In this document: piece by piece, positions 1 to 5,154 of the stretch
How the letters are laid out: every line of letters starts with the position of its first letter
Position numbering within the stretch: position 1 is the first letter of the stretch
Source of the DNA: Allosphingosinicella sp.
Lineage (GTDB): Bacteria; Pseudomonadota; Alphaproteobacteria; Sphingomonadales; Sphingomonadaceae
DNA length: 6,728 bases
NCBI GenBank assembly: GCA_030146745.1
Contig: JASLBD010000097.1
Coordinates: 1-6,728, forward strand
Direction: 5' to 3'
Translations under genes and position numbers: made by a program
The notes under the pieces: model-generated
What the model saw: only the letters and a program-made list of their open reading frames with translations
What the model was told of the DNA's origin: nothing
Database searches by the model: none

Positions 1-45
1 TCCGTCGTCGTCGGGCGCGACGGTGAACTGGCGGACGTCGCTCAT
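1..45 (-). CDS. N-terminus of probable RluA-family pseudouridine synthase (partial)
   Basis: Only the first 15 codons are in the window, reading MSDVRQFTVAPDDDG from an ATG at 45; the gene continues past the left edge. This opening resembles the start of RluA/RluC-type rRNA pseudouridine synthases, in which a beta strand leads into a D-x-G-x-R-L-D segment at the beginning of the S4 RNA-binding domain. The RLD part would lie outside the window. The family isomerises specific uridines in 23S rRNA in the cytoplasm. No clear Shine-Dalgarno sequence precedes the ATG, and no other start codon was found just upstream in frame. The gene follows the 181-831 lipoprotein on the same strand, but the repeat island lies between them, so it may have its own transcript. 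The assignment rests on a very short stretch. Confidence 0.4.
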   Translation of the reverse strand, partial: MSDVRQFTVAPDDDG

Positions 46-90
46 GGCGGCGATGTAGCGGGGCGGGGGGGCGGAAGGAAGCCTACCCCG

Positions 91-180
91 CATCATGCCA
101 GCGCGGGCTGGCATCCCGGCGGGCGAAAGGCGCCTGCGTTCCTCACCCGCCGGGGCCCCAGCCTTCGCCGGGGCGACGGG
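91..180. repeat. Composite palindromic repeat island downstream of the lipoprotein gene
   Basis: Three nested or adjacent inverted repeats fill this spacer. A perfect 8-bp hairpin (atgccagc at 95-102, loop gcgg, gctggcat at 107-114) is followed directly by a 9-bp arm (cccggcggg at 115-123). That arm pairs with cccgccggg at 146-154 across 22 bases. A second hairpin (155-162 with 167-174, one A-C mismatch, loop cttc) follows, and the tail gcgacggg ends at the base before the stop codon of the 181-831 gene. The layout is REPIN-like: two hairpins in inverted arrangement. The hairpins could also end or stabilise the minus-strand transcript, but no T-run is visible. Similar motifs are, as I recall, dispersed in sphingomonad genomes. 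Confidence 0.65.
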
Positions 181-831
181 TCAGCGGCCGTTGTTGGCGA
201 TCAGGGCGACTTCGGAGCCCTTAGCCTTGGGCGTGACGATCAGGTAGAAGGCGCCCTTTTCGCCCTCGTTGCTTCCGGCGAGGATATGGTCGCCTTCGCG
301 CAGCTGATGCTCGGACGAATAGCCGGCGCGCACCGCCTTCGTATGGTACCAGTCGAGGATGCGCTGCCAGTTTTCCGCCGTGGTGAAGGTGACGACCCGG
401 GTGCTGCAGCCCCCCGAATTGTTCGCGGCCGCCTCGGTCACCTTCCCGCCCGGATAGACCGGGAAGGTGGGCGACAGCCTGTTCGCCCAGCCCATGTTGT
501 AGTGGAAGCGCTGCGGGTCGGAACAGCCCTTGGGGCCGGCGAGCGCCGCCGGCGGGCTCGCGGCCTTGCCCGGAGCCGACGGGGACGCATCGGGCGCCGG
601 ATAGGCCGCCCCGGCGGGGGTCGGCGAGGGCCGGGCGGCGTTCCGGTTGGACTGGGTCGCCAGATTTTCGTCGACCAGGATCTGGTCGTTGAGGGCGCTG
701 GTCACGGCCGGATCGGCGTCGTTGGCCAGGTCGGCGAGATTGTCCTCGCCTCCGCCGCGGTCGCAGGCGGCGAGCGCGAGCGCCGCTCCCAAAAAGGTCA
801 GGCGAAGCAGCGGAAAAGCGCGGTCGGTCAT
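181..831 (-). CDS. Proline/alanine-linker lipoprotein of unknown function (paralogue A)
   Basis: A 216-residue predicted lipoprotein. The N-terminus (MTDRAFPLLRLTF, then a hydrophobic stretch) ends in the lipobox LAAC with the lipidated cysteine at residue 23. After an acidic, Asn-rich segment comes a Pro/Ala/Ser-rich linker at about 67-100, then a compact C-terminal domain. That domain holds YPGG (126-129), two cysteines (103 and 142, possibly a disulfide), WY (161-162), REGD (178-181) and FYLIVTP (195-201). The same domain closes the 1286-1816 lipoprotein. I do not recognise a named family. The start is set at the ATG at 831 because AAGGA lies 9 bases upstream; an in-frame GTG at 840 directly abuts that AAGGA and is unlikely. 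Probable role: a periplasmic lipid-anchored protein. It may be cotranscribed with the 896-1282 gene 64 bases upstream. Confidence 0.85.
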   Translation of the reverse strand: MTDRAFPLLRLTFLGAALALAACDRGGGEDNLADLANDADPAVTSALNDQILVDENLATQSNRNAARPSPTPAGAAYPAPDASPSAPGKAASPPAALAGPKGCSDPQRFHYNMGWANRLSPTFPVYPGGKVTEAAANNSGGCSTRVVTFTTAENWQRILDWYHTKAVRAGYSSEHQLREGDHILAGSNEGEKGAFYLIVTPKAKGSEVALIANNGR

Positions 832-840
832 CGAAGACAC

Positions 841-845
841 TCCTT
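841..845 (-). promoter_or_regulatory. Ribosome binding site deciding the start at 831
   Basis: On the minus strand AAGGA is followed by GTGTCTTCG and then ATG. The 9-base spacing suits the ATG at 831 and leaves no room for initiation at the in-frame GTG at 840. Confidence 0.6.
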
Positions 846-895
846 GGAGGCGCCGCTATGCCGCATTCCCACGCAAAATGGGTGACGAGAGATGG

Positions 896-1282
896 TTAAC
901 CGGTGGAGTCCGTGCCCTCTGTCCCGCTTCGGGACTGCCAGAAGGCGAAGCTTTCCGACTGAACCCGGTCGATGAAGCGCCGCGCCTCGGGCCCTTCCCA
1001 GGGTCCTTCATACCCCCGCGAACGGGCGCCGCCGGCGATCCACCAGCCCTGACCCGGAAGGCCGTCGCTCTGCCGGACGACCAGCACCGCCAGCTCCGGC
1101 TCGCCGCTCAGCGCCGCGCCCTCGTCGACGACGGCGAGGATCTTGCAAAGCGCCCGCATCTTGGGCCTCGAGAAGGAATAGCCGAGCCGCTCGAGCAGCT
1201 CGCCATAGCTGAGCGCCGTGCCGGCTTCGGCCGCGGCGACGAGATGCAGCCGCACTTCCTCCGGATCGGCGAGCGCGGCCAT
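896..1282 (-). CDS. Small conserved-looking soluble protein of unknown function
   Basis: A 128-residue protein with no signal peptide or membrane segment, so probably cytoplasmic. The N-terminal half is helical with a winged-helix look (LSYGELLERLGYSFSRP at 24-40, then KMRALCKILAVVDE). The second half has a beta strand LAVLVVR (64-70) followed by SDGLPGQGWW (72-81) and a C-terminal helix rich in aromatics. The SYGEL...RLG opening distantly recalls the helical start of alkyltransferase-like (MGMT) domains, but the PCHR active site is absent, so I do not assign that function. The ATG at 1282 lies 3 bases after the TGA of the upstream lipoprotein gene. The only Shine-Dalgarno-like bases (GAGG) are almost touching the start, which suggests translational coupling. 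Its place between two related lipoproteins is noted as a finding. Confidence 0.8.
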   Translation of the reverse strand: MAALADPEEVRLHLVAAAEAGTALSYGELLERLGYSFSRPKMRALCKILAVVDEGAALSGEPELAVLVVRQSDGLPGQGWWIAGGARSRGYEGPWEGPEARRFIDRVQSESFAFWQSRSGTEGTDSTG

Positions 1283-1285
1283 GCC

Positions 1286-1816
1286 TCAGTCGCGGTGGCG
1301 GATCGTGAGCCGGCCGTTGGTGCCCTCGCCGGAGCGGGGGCTCAGGCGCAGCTTGAAACTATGCTGGTCGCGCTTCTGGACGCCGGTGAGGCGCCAGGCA
1401 TCGCCCTCCCGGGCCGCGTCCCGCAGCTGGAAGCCGTCGGCGCGGGCGGGATCGCGGTACCAGGCGGCGACCTTGTCGAGCGGGTCCGGGGTCGAGAAGC
1501 GGATCTCGACCTCGCTGTCGCCGCTCTTGTCGCTGTCGGGACCCGCGGCGATGGCCATTCCGCGCAAAGTCGCACCCGGATAGAGAAGCTTGCTGTCGCG
1601 CTCGGCCCGGGCCTCGTCGGCGACGCCCTTGGGAAGGCTGAGACTCATGTCGATGCCGGGCATCTTGAGCGAGATCTTGCCCTCCTCGGCCTTGCCTTCC
1701 GCCGAGACGTGGCCGTTGCCGGCCGCATTTTCCGCTTCGTCGCGGCGATCGCTGCCGTCGCAGGCGGAAAGCGCGGCGGCGGCGGCGAGAGCGGTGCAAA
1801 GGCCAGGACGCTTCAT
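1286..1816 (-). CDS. Lipoprotein of unknown function (paralogue B)
   Basis: A 176-residue predicted lipoprotein: MKRPGLCTALAAAAALSAC ends in a lipobox with the acylated cysteine at residue 19. A charged, disordered-looking stretch (20-46) follows. Then comes a beta-rich segment KISLKMPGIDMSLSLPKG (47-64) and a C-terminal domain with YPG (79-81), FSTPD (107-111), WYRDPARADGF (119-129), REGD (136-139) and FKLRLSP (154-160). Motif order and near-identical spacing match the 181-831 lipoprotein, indicating a shared domain. Translation starts at the ATG at 1816, preceded by GAGGGAGA with suitable spacing. It is the first gene of the minus-strand group, and a candidate promoter lies just upstream. 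The molecular function is unknown; location is probably periplasmic and membrane-anchored. Confidence 0.85.
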   Translation of the reverse strand: MKRPGLCTALAAAAALSACDGSDRRDEAENAAGNGHVSAEGKAEEGKISLKMPGIDMSLSLPKGVADEARAERDSKLLYPGATLRGMAIAAGPDSDKSGDSEVEIRFSTPDPLDKVAAWYRDPARADGFQLRDAAREGDAWRLTGVQKRDQHSFKLRLSPRSGEGTNGRLTIRHRD

Positions 1817-1839
1817 TCTCTCTCCCTCGGTTCGGGCCG

Positions 1840-1868
1840 ATCCTAGCTCCTCGCGCCGCGCCAGCCAA
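1840..1868 (-). promoter_or_regulatory. Candidate sigma-70-type promoter of the minus-strand lipoprotein group
   Basis: On the minus strand, TTGGCT (1868-1863) and TAGGAT (1845-1840) are separated by 17 bases. Each hexamer matches four of six consensus positions. The predicted transcript would begin near 1833, giving a leader of about 17 bases before the ATG at 1816 that includes its Shine-Dalgarno sequence. The spacing is good but the match is moderate, and GC-rich alphaproteobacterial promoters are hard to call by eye. Confidence 0.35.
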
Positions 1869-1908
1869 ATGCTTGTCGCGGGCTCGGGCCTCCGCTACCC
1901 GCGCCGCG

Positions 1909-2814
1909 GTGACCGACGCCGCGCGCACCAAGGCCGGGCTTCTCATGGGGCTGGCCGCCTATGCCTTGTGGGGCGTGCTTCCGCTCTACTTCAAGGCGTT
2001 GGTCCACGTTGCCGCGACCGAGATCGTCGCGCACCGGATCCTCTGGTCGCTCATCTTCCTCGGCGTCCTCGCCACCTTGTGGAAGAAGTGGCCGCGAATC
2101 CGCACCGCCTTGGCCAGCCCCCGGGTCGCGCTCACCCTTCTGCTCACCGCCGTCCTGATCGGAATCAACTGGCTGGTCTATATCTACGCGGTGGTCAGCG
2201 GGCACGTCCTGGAAGGCAGCCTCGGTTATTATCTGAACCCGCTCGTCAACGTGCTGCTCGGAGTCTTCCTGCTCAAGGAGAAGCTGAGCCTGCTGCAGAA
2301 GGCGGCCGTGTTCCTCGCCGGAGCGGGCGTGGCCATATTGGCGTTCGGCGCCGGCGGGGCGATCTGGATCAGCCTGACCCTCGCCGCCAGCTTCGCCGTC
2401 TACGGCTTCCTGAGGAAGGTGGCGCCGGTCGATTCGCTGGAGGGGCTGTGGATCGAGACCCTGTTCCTGGCGCCGATCGCCCTCGGCTGGGTGCTGTGGC
2501 TGACCCGGGCCGGCGACGGCGCCTTCCTCGACAGCCGTCTTACCGACCTGCTGCTCATCCTCGGCGGAGCGCTCACCGCCATCCCGCTCCTCCTCTTCAC
2601 GGCAGCGGCGAAGAGGCTGCCTTATTCGACCCTGGGCTTCCTCCAATATGTCGCCCCGTCGCTCCAGTTCCTGCTCGCCGTGCTGGTGTTCGAAGAGCCG
2701 CTCACCACCGCCCACATGATCTGCTTCGGGGCGATCTGGGTGGCCCTCGCCATCTTCGTCCGCGAAGGCGTTCGCTCGCACCGCGCCGCCGCGGCCGCCG
2801 AGGCAGCGGTCTAG
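1909..2814 (+). CDS. rarD: RarD-type EamA/DMT superfamily permease
   Basis: An integral inner-membrane protein of about 301 residues with roughly ten hydrophobic segments and two EamA repeats, the usual DMT size. RarD-like landmarks (numbered from the GTG start) are the opening KAGLLMGLAAYALWGVLPLYFK, VAHRILWSL (40-48), NWLVYIYAV (87-95) and LNPLVNVLLG (109-118). The C-terminal repeat carries LQYVAPSLQFLLAV. E. coli rarD is named for a chloramphenicol-sensitivity phenotype; its natural substrate is not established, so none is claimed here. Start choice: the frame opens at a TTG at 1873, but no Shine-Dalgarno sequence supports it. GTG at 1909 gives MTDAARTKAG, which lines up with the short N-terminus of E. 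coli RarD. An ATG at 1945 would cut into the first helix. The gene diverges from the lipoprotein group and is followed by two small envelope genes. Confidence 0.88.
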   Translation: MTDAARTKAGLLMGLAAYALWGVLPLYFKALVHVAATEIVAHRILWSLIFLGVLATLWKKWPRIRTALASPRVALTLLLTAVLIGINWLVYIYAVVSGHVLEGSLGYYLNPLVNVLLGVFLLKEKLSLLQKAAVFLAGAGVAILAFGAGGAIWISLTLAASFAVYGFLRKVAPVDSLEGLWIETLFLAPIALGWVLWLTRAGDGAFLDSRLTDLLLILGGALTAIPLLLFTAAAKRLPYSTLGFLQYVAPSLQFLLAVLVFEEPLTTAHMICFGAIWVALAIFVREGVRSHRAAAAAEAAV

Positions 2815-2848
2815 CCCGTCAGGCGGCGACCCGCTAAGGCACGTCCCG

Positions 2849-3070
2849 ATGCTGAACATCCTATCCCTCCTGATCGGCGCAATTGCACTGCTGTGCGCCA
2901 TCCCCGCCTTCATTCCGCTGCTCGGGTGGATGAACTGGCTGATCGTGCCAGTGGCGCTCGTCGGCCTCGCCTTGGGCATGGCTTCGAGGCGCACCAGCGG
3001 CCGCAACCTCAACCTGTTCGTGATCGTCGTCGGCGTCGTCCGGCTGATCCTCGGCGGAGGTATATTTTGA
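2849..3070 (+). CDS. Small hydrophobic membrane protein of unknown function
   Basis: A 73-residue protein that is almost entirely hydrophobic, with segments at about 3-24, 29-46 and 56-71 separated by a short basic loop (SRRTSGRNLN, 46-55). It is probably an inner-membrane protein with two or three spans. The loop and the LLGWMNWLIVPVALVGLALG core look like a conserved small protein of sphingomonads, but I know of no assigned role. AAGG at 2836-2839 lies 9 bases before the ATG. The gene starts 34 bases after rarD ends, and its TGA overlaps the TTG start of the next gene, so all three are likely cotranscribed. Confidence 0.8.
   Translation: MLNILSLLIGAIALLCAIPAFIPLLGWMNWLIVPVALVGLALGMASRRTSGRNLNLFVIVVGVVRLILGGGIF
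3056..3060 (+). promoter_or_regulatory. Ribosome binding site for the TTG start at 3067
   Basis: GGAGG sits inside the last codons of the 73-residue protein gene, 6 bases before TTG at 3067. This is the best Shine-Dalgarno match near this junction and it fixes the start of the following lipoprotein. Confidence 0.7.
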
Positions 3071-3525
3071 GTCGCTTGCCCGCCGCACTGGCAGCTCCCC
3101 TCCTTCTCCTCGCCGCCTGCGCGCTAGACGGGCCGATCCGCGACACCGAATATGCGCCCTGCAAGGTGCTGGGTTCGTCGGACTGGAAGGCGCAGGTCGA
3201 ATTCTCTTCGACCTCGAGCCCCATTCCCTATTTGACTCGCAAGCTCGTCGTCACCGGCAAGGTGACGACGGCGGCGGGCTATCATGCGAGCCTCGCCGAG
3301 GGGCCGGTCGCCCGGCTCGACGAGCCGATCCAGCAGGTGCGGGTTCGGACCGAGGGCTCGGCCCAGACGGGCGGAGCGCCCGTCGTCCACCATGTCCGCG
3401 GCGTCTTCCCGGCGATCGAGCGCTACGGCGGAGTGGCGATTCGCTGCGGCGACGGGATCATCGCCGAGATAAAAGAGGTTCCGGTCCCGCCGCGCCAGAA
3501 GCACGAGAATCCCTTCACCTTCTAG
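3067..3525 (+). CDS. Small lipoprotein of unknown function, TTG start
   Basis: A 152-residue predicted lipoprotein. MSRLPAALAAPLLLLAAC is a typical lipoprotein signal with the acylated cysteine at residue 18. The mature part is beta-rich (for example KAQVEFSS at 41-48 and LTRKLVVTGKVTT at 56-68) with cysteines at 32 and 127 that could form a disulfide. It ends in a basic, proline-containing tail. I do not recognise the family. The open frame continues upstream to 2893, but that part is a shadow of the small membrane protein gene. The TTG at 3067 is the right start because it opens the signal peptide and has GGAGG 6 bases before it. TTGA makes a 4-base start/stop overlap, so translational coupling is likely. 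The stop shares the bases CTAG with the stop of the convergent MAPEG gene. Confidence 0.82.
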   Translation: MSRLPAALAAPLLLLAACALDGPIRDTEYAPCKVLGSSDWKAQVEFSSTSSPIPYLTRKLVVTGKVTTAAGYHASLAEGPVARLDEPIQQVRVRTEGSAQTGGAPVVHHVRGVFPAIERYGGVAIRCGDGIIAEIKEVPVPPRQKHENPFTF

Positions 3526-3926
3526 CCGAAGGACGCGGCGAGCGCGGGGCGCAACACCAGCAGGATGCCGACGACCGAGATCAAGAAGGCGATCGTGCGG
3601 ACTACCGGCACGCCCAGCGCGTAGAGCGGCAGATAGACGATGCGCGCGCCCAGCCACAGCCAGGCGCCGATCGCCGTCCAGCGATCGCCGAGCCCGGCGA
3701 CGCCGACGATCAGGGCGGCCGCGGCGAAGACCGGGAAGGTCTCGAAGAAATTGGCCTGCGCCCGGGCGAGCCGGCCGACGATCGGCCGGGGCGGCGGCAA
3801 TTCCTCGTCGCGGGCGCCGACATTCCATTTCGTCCCATATTGCCGCGTCTTGAAGCGCACCGCGACGAAGATGTGGACGAGGGCGAGGATGCAGCCCCAG
3901 GCGAGGACGTTGAGCTCGGCGGTCAT
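3522..3926 (-). CDS. MAPEG-family integral membrane protein
   Basis: A 134-residue, four-helix membrane protein. The MAPEG signature (membrane-associated proteins in eicosanoid and glutathione metabolism) shows as GRLARAQANFFETFP at 51-65, with the asparagine at 59 and FETFP at 61-65 in the usual place after the first loop. Hydrophobic segments lie at about 4-23, 64-80, 84-103 and 107-127. Eukaryotic members are glutathione-dependent enzymes; bacterial members of this short type mostly have no proven substrate, so enzymatic activity is uncertain. The frame extends to a GTG at 3980, but the ATG at 3926 (MTAELNVLAW) matches the family's short N-terminus, although its Shine-Dalgarno sequence is weak. 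The gene converges on the plus-strand lipoprotein and shares a CTAG stop palindrome with it. Confidence 0.85.
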   Translation of the reverse strand: MTAELNVLAWGCILALVHIFVAVRFKTRQYGTKWNVGARDEELPPPRPIVGRLARAQANFFETFPVFAAAALIVGVAGLGDRWTAIGAWLWLGARIVYLPLYALGVPVVRTIAFLISVVGILLVLRPALAASFG

Positions 3927-3981
3927 GGCCGGGTTGTCCGCCAAGCTGCGGGTGGGCGCAAGCCGTAACCCGTCACCCACT

Positions 3982-4077
3982 CGTCATTCCGGCGAAAGCC
4001 GGAGTCCATGTACGCCGGCGTGAGTTGATTCGAGCCGCGGTGTTCATGGATCGCGGGTCAGGCCCGGGACGACGGGA
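3982..4077. repeat. Composite palindromic repeat island between the BLUF and MAPEG genes
   Basis: A hairpin at 3988-4003 has the 6-bp stem TCCGGC/GCCGGA and a GAAA tetraloop, extended to 3986-4005 with a G-T wobble. Next comes TCCATG (4005-4010), which pairs with CATGGA (4045-4050). A second hairpin at 4054-4066 (cgggt, loop cag, gcccg) leads to the tail gacgacggg. The outer ends cgtc (3982) and gacg (4068 or 4071) are also complementary. Inside the 34-base spacer is a perfect 10-bp palindrome, acgccggcgt (4012-4021). The order of parts mirrors the island at 91-180. It may be a mobile REPIN-like element and could act as a transcript end signal for the BLUF gene. Confidence 0.65.
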
Positions 4078-4082
4078 AAGCC

Positions 4083-4490
4083 CTAAGCCTCGGCGAGCTG
4101 GCCCGTCATCCTCAGCACAAGCTCGCGCACCGGCGCGGCGACGGCGTCCGGCAGGGCCGCCCCCACCTCGTCCGTCGCCTTGCCATAGCCGGCGCTCACC
4201 CGGACGAGTTCCATCGACCAGTCGGGGAAGGAGCGCCGTTCCACGAAGCGCTCGTCGCGGATCTCGAAGGCCGAATGGCGGGGGTCCATGCGCAGCCGCT
4301 CGACCAGATTGTCGATCGCGTCCTCCGCGCCCTCGATGATCTGGAGGAAGCGGCAACCGTCGAAAAGCAGCAGCCCGGTGATGCCGTCGAGCGCGTTCAG
4401 GTGCCTCGCCGTCTGCTGGATCGCGGTCAGATCCTCATCGCCAAGGTCGAGACGGGCGCGGCTCGTGTAGGTCAAGGTCTTCAGACGCAA
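4083..4490 (-). CDS. Single-domain BLUF blue-light photoreceptor
   Basis: A 135-residue cytoplasmic flavin-binding light sensor. The BLUF domain spans about 2-95, followed by a helical C-terminal extension (96-135). All key residues are present at the spacing of AppA: Tyr8 (Y21), Asn32 (N45), Gln50 in FLQIIEG (Q63), Trp91 (W104) and Met93 (M106), plus GITG at 36-39 and DPRHS at 69-73. The flavin photocycle should therefore be intact. Short BLUF proteins have no output domain and work by binding a partner; none can be identified from sequence alone, though the divergent PAS-GGDEF gene is a candidate. The start is TTG at 4490, backed by a strong AGGAGG 6 bases upstream. It lies 49 bases after the KTSC gene on the same strand. 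Confidence 0.93.
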   Translation of the reverse strand: MRLKTLTYTSRARLDLGDEDLTAIQQTARHLNALDGITGLLLFDGCRFLQIIEGAEDAIDNLVERLRMDPRHSAFEIRDERFVERRSFPDWSMELVRVSAGYGKATDEVGAALPDAVAAPVRELVLRMTGQLAEA

Positions 4491-4496
4491 GGCTGT

Positions 4497-4502
4497 CCTC
4501 CT
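4497..4502 (-). promoter_or_regulatory. Strong ribosome binding site of the BLUF gene
   Basis: On the minus strand AGGAGG is followed by ACAGCC and TTG, an ideal 6-base spacing. It confirms the TTG start at 4490, with Tyr8 in the expected early position. Confidence 0.75.
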
Positions 4503-4503
4503 G

Positions 4504-4528
4504 GCCGCCCACTGGCACGACGGGCGGC
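4504..4528 (-). other. GC-rich hairpin one base upstream of the BLUF ribosome binding site
   Basis: A perfect 7-bp inverted repeat (GCCGCCC at 4528-4522 and GGGCGGC at 4510-4504, minus strand) encloses 11 bases. It ends one base before the AGGAGG of the BLUF gene. There is no T-run, so it does not look like an intrinsic terminator. It could stabilise the downstream message, or influence ribosome access through alternative pairing. Confidence 0.4.
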
Positions 4529-4539
4529 GCGGATCAACT

Positions 4540-4776
4540 TCAAGCCGGCCGGAATTTCCTCCGTTCCGGATCGGGCCGACAGGGGAAGCGGCGCTTGATG
4601 CATTCGTTGTAGAAGCGGCCCGCCGAGGGCGCCTTGCACAAAGCCTCGTAGATCGCCTTGGGTACGTCCGAATAGATGTAGCGCCCGGTCTCCCTGAACC
4701 AGATGCTCAGCGCCCGCTCCTCATCGTCATAGGCTACCCGGGCGATGACGCTGGAGGACAATCTGGCGGCGCGCAT
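4540..4776 (-). CDS. KTSC-domain small protein
   Basis: A 78-residue protein consisting almost wholly of a KTSC domain. This short domain is named for the C-terminus of some lysyl-tRNA synthetases and is also found alone in bacteria; its function is unknown. Family features are SSSVIARVAYDDE (7-19), LSIWF (23-27), GRYIYSDVP (31-39), the helix IYEALCKAPSAGRFYNECI (42-60) and a basic tail with RRFPCRP. The open frame reaches back to 4905, but that upstream part is Arg-rich and unlike the domain. The ATG at 4776 fits because GGAGAGG lies just upstream. It is likely the first gene of a pair with the BLUF gene. A possible EcfG-type promoter precedes it. Confidence 0.88.
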   Translation of the reverse strand: MRAARLSSSVIARVAYDDEERALSIWFRETGRYIYSDVPKAIYEALCKAPSAGRFYNECIKRRFPCRPDPERRKFRPA

Positions 4777-5154
4777 GATCCTCTCCACGAAAGAGAATCG
4801 CGTGGCAGCGCTCCGCGGAAATCCCCGGTTCCGGCGGTTTCGCCGAGACGAATCGATCCAGGGCCGAAGCGAGTCCATATCCCCAATGAGCCGCGACCCG
4901 CGCATCGACGCCTCTGTCGCTCTCCACGCCGCCTGTCCGGAGGCCGAGGAGACCGAGGGGGCAAGAGACGGAACTGAAATATGAGAAATGCTGAACCCGG
5001 CTACCTGATCTAGGCTGATGTCAGGCTGTGATTTCCCCGCCCCCGCGAGGAAATATCCGGAAACGGACGGTTCGCCGCATTCCGTCCCGTCCTTAACACT
5101 CCATCAAAACTCTCCGCGTAGGAACTGTGCAACCCGGCAGAACGCAGGAATCCC
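4777..5154. other. Divergent intergenic region between the KTSC and GGDEF genes
   Basis: There is no convincing gene here; the open frames that cross it lack start signals or family features. The left part should hold the KTSC-BLUF promoter. A purine-rich run (about 4938-4990) follows. The right part (5004-5092) contains several short inverted repeats: CCTGA/TCAGG (5004-5008, 5021-5025), ATTTCC/GGAAAT (5031-5036, 5049-5054), TCCG-gaaa-CGGA (5056-5067), and GGACGG (5065-5070) with CCGTCC (5082-5087). This may be a structured leader or operator zone for the GGDEF gene. I could not place a promoter for that gene. Confidence 0.5.
4807..4832 (-). promoter_or_regulatory. Possible EcfG (general stress) promoter of the KTSC-BLUF pair
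   Basis: On the minus strand GGAAC (4832-4828) is followed after 17 bases by CGCT (4810-4807). The alphaproteobacterial EcfG consensus is GGAAC, 16-17 bases, then CGTT, so the -35 element is exact and the -10 element matches three of four bases. Transcription would begin near 4800, about 24 bases before the ATG at 4776. The motif is short enough to arise by chance in DNA of this composition. Confidence 0.3.

Noticed and set aside
647..1846. Long plus-strand open frame (399 codons) across the lipoprotein region
   Set aside because: It runs antisense to three genes with good starts, lipoboxes and ribosome sites, and shows no family feature.
1843..3012. Long minus-strand open frame (389 codons) opposite rarD
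   Set aside because: Antisense to a recognisable permease; the product is rich in Glu/Gly/Gln/Arg and hydrophilic throughout, as expected from GC-rich shadow frames.
3927..3980. N-terminal extension of the MAPEG protein to a GTG at 3980
   Set aside because: It adds 18 residues unlike the family start; the ATG at 3926 gives the usual short N-terminus.
4777..4905. N-terminal extension of the KTSC protein to 4905
   Set aside because: The extension is Arg-rich and not part of the domain, while the ATG at 4776 has its own Shine-Dalgarno sequence.
4970..4995. Second EcfG-type promoter (GGAAC at 4970) for the GGDEF gene
   Set aside because: No CGTT-like -10 element lies 16 or 17 bases downstream, and the site is far from the start codon.
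4980..5013. Ten-codon leader peptide frame (MRNAEPGYLI) in the intergenic region
   Set aside because: No ribosome site at proper distance and no regulatory codon run; short frames like this are expected by chance.
5004..5092. c-di-GMP riboswitch ahead of the GGDEF gene
   Set aside because: The conserved CACGCACAGGGCAAACC-type core and the paired helices of class I are not present, and no class II signature was recognised.
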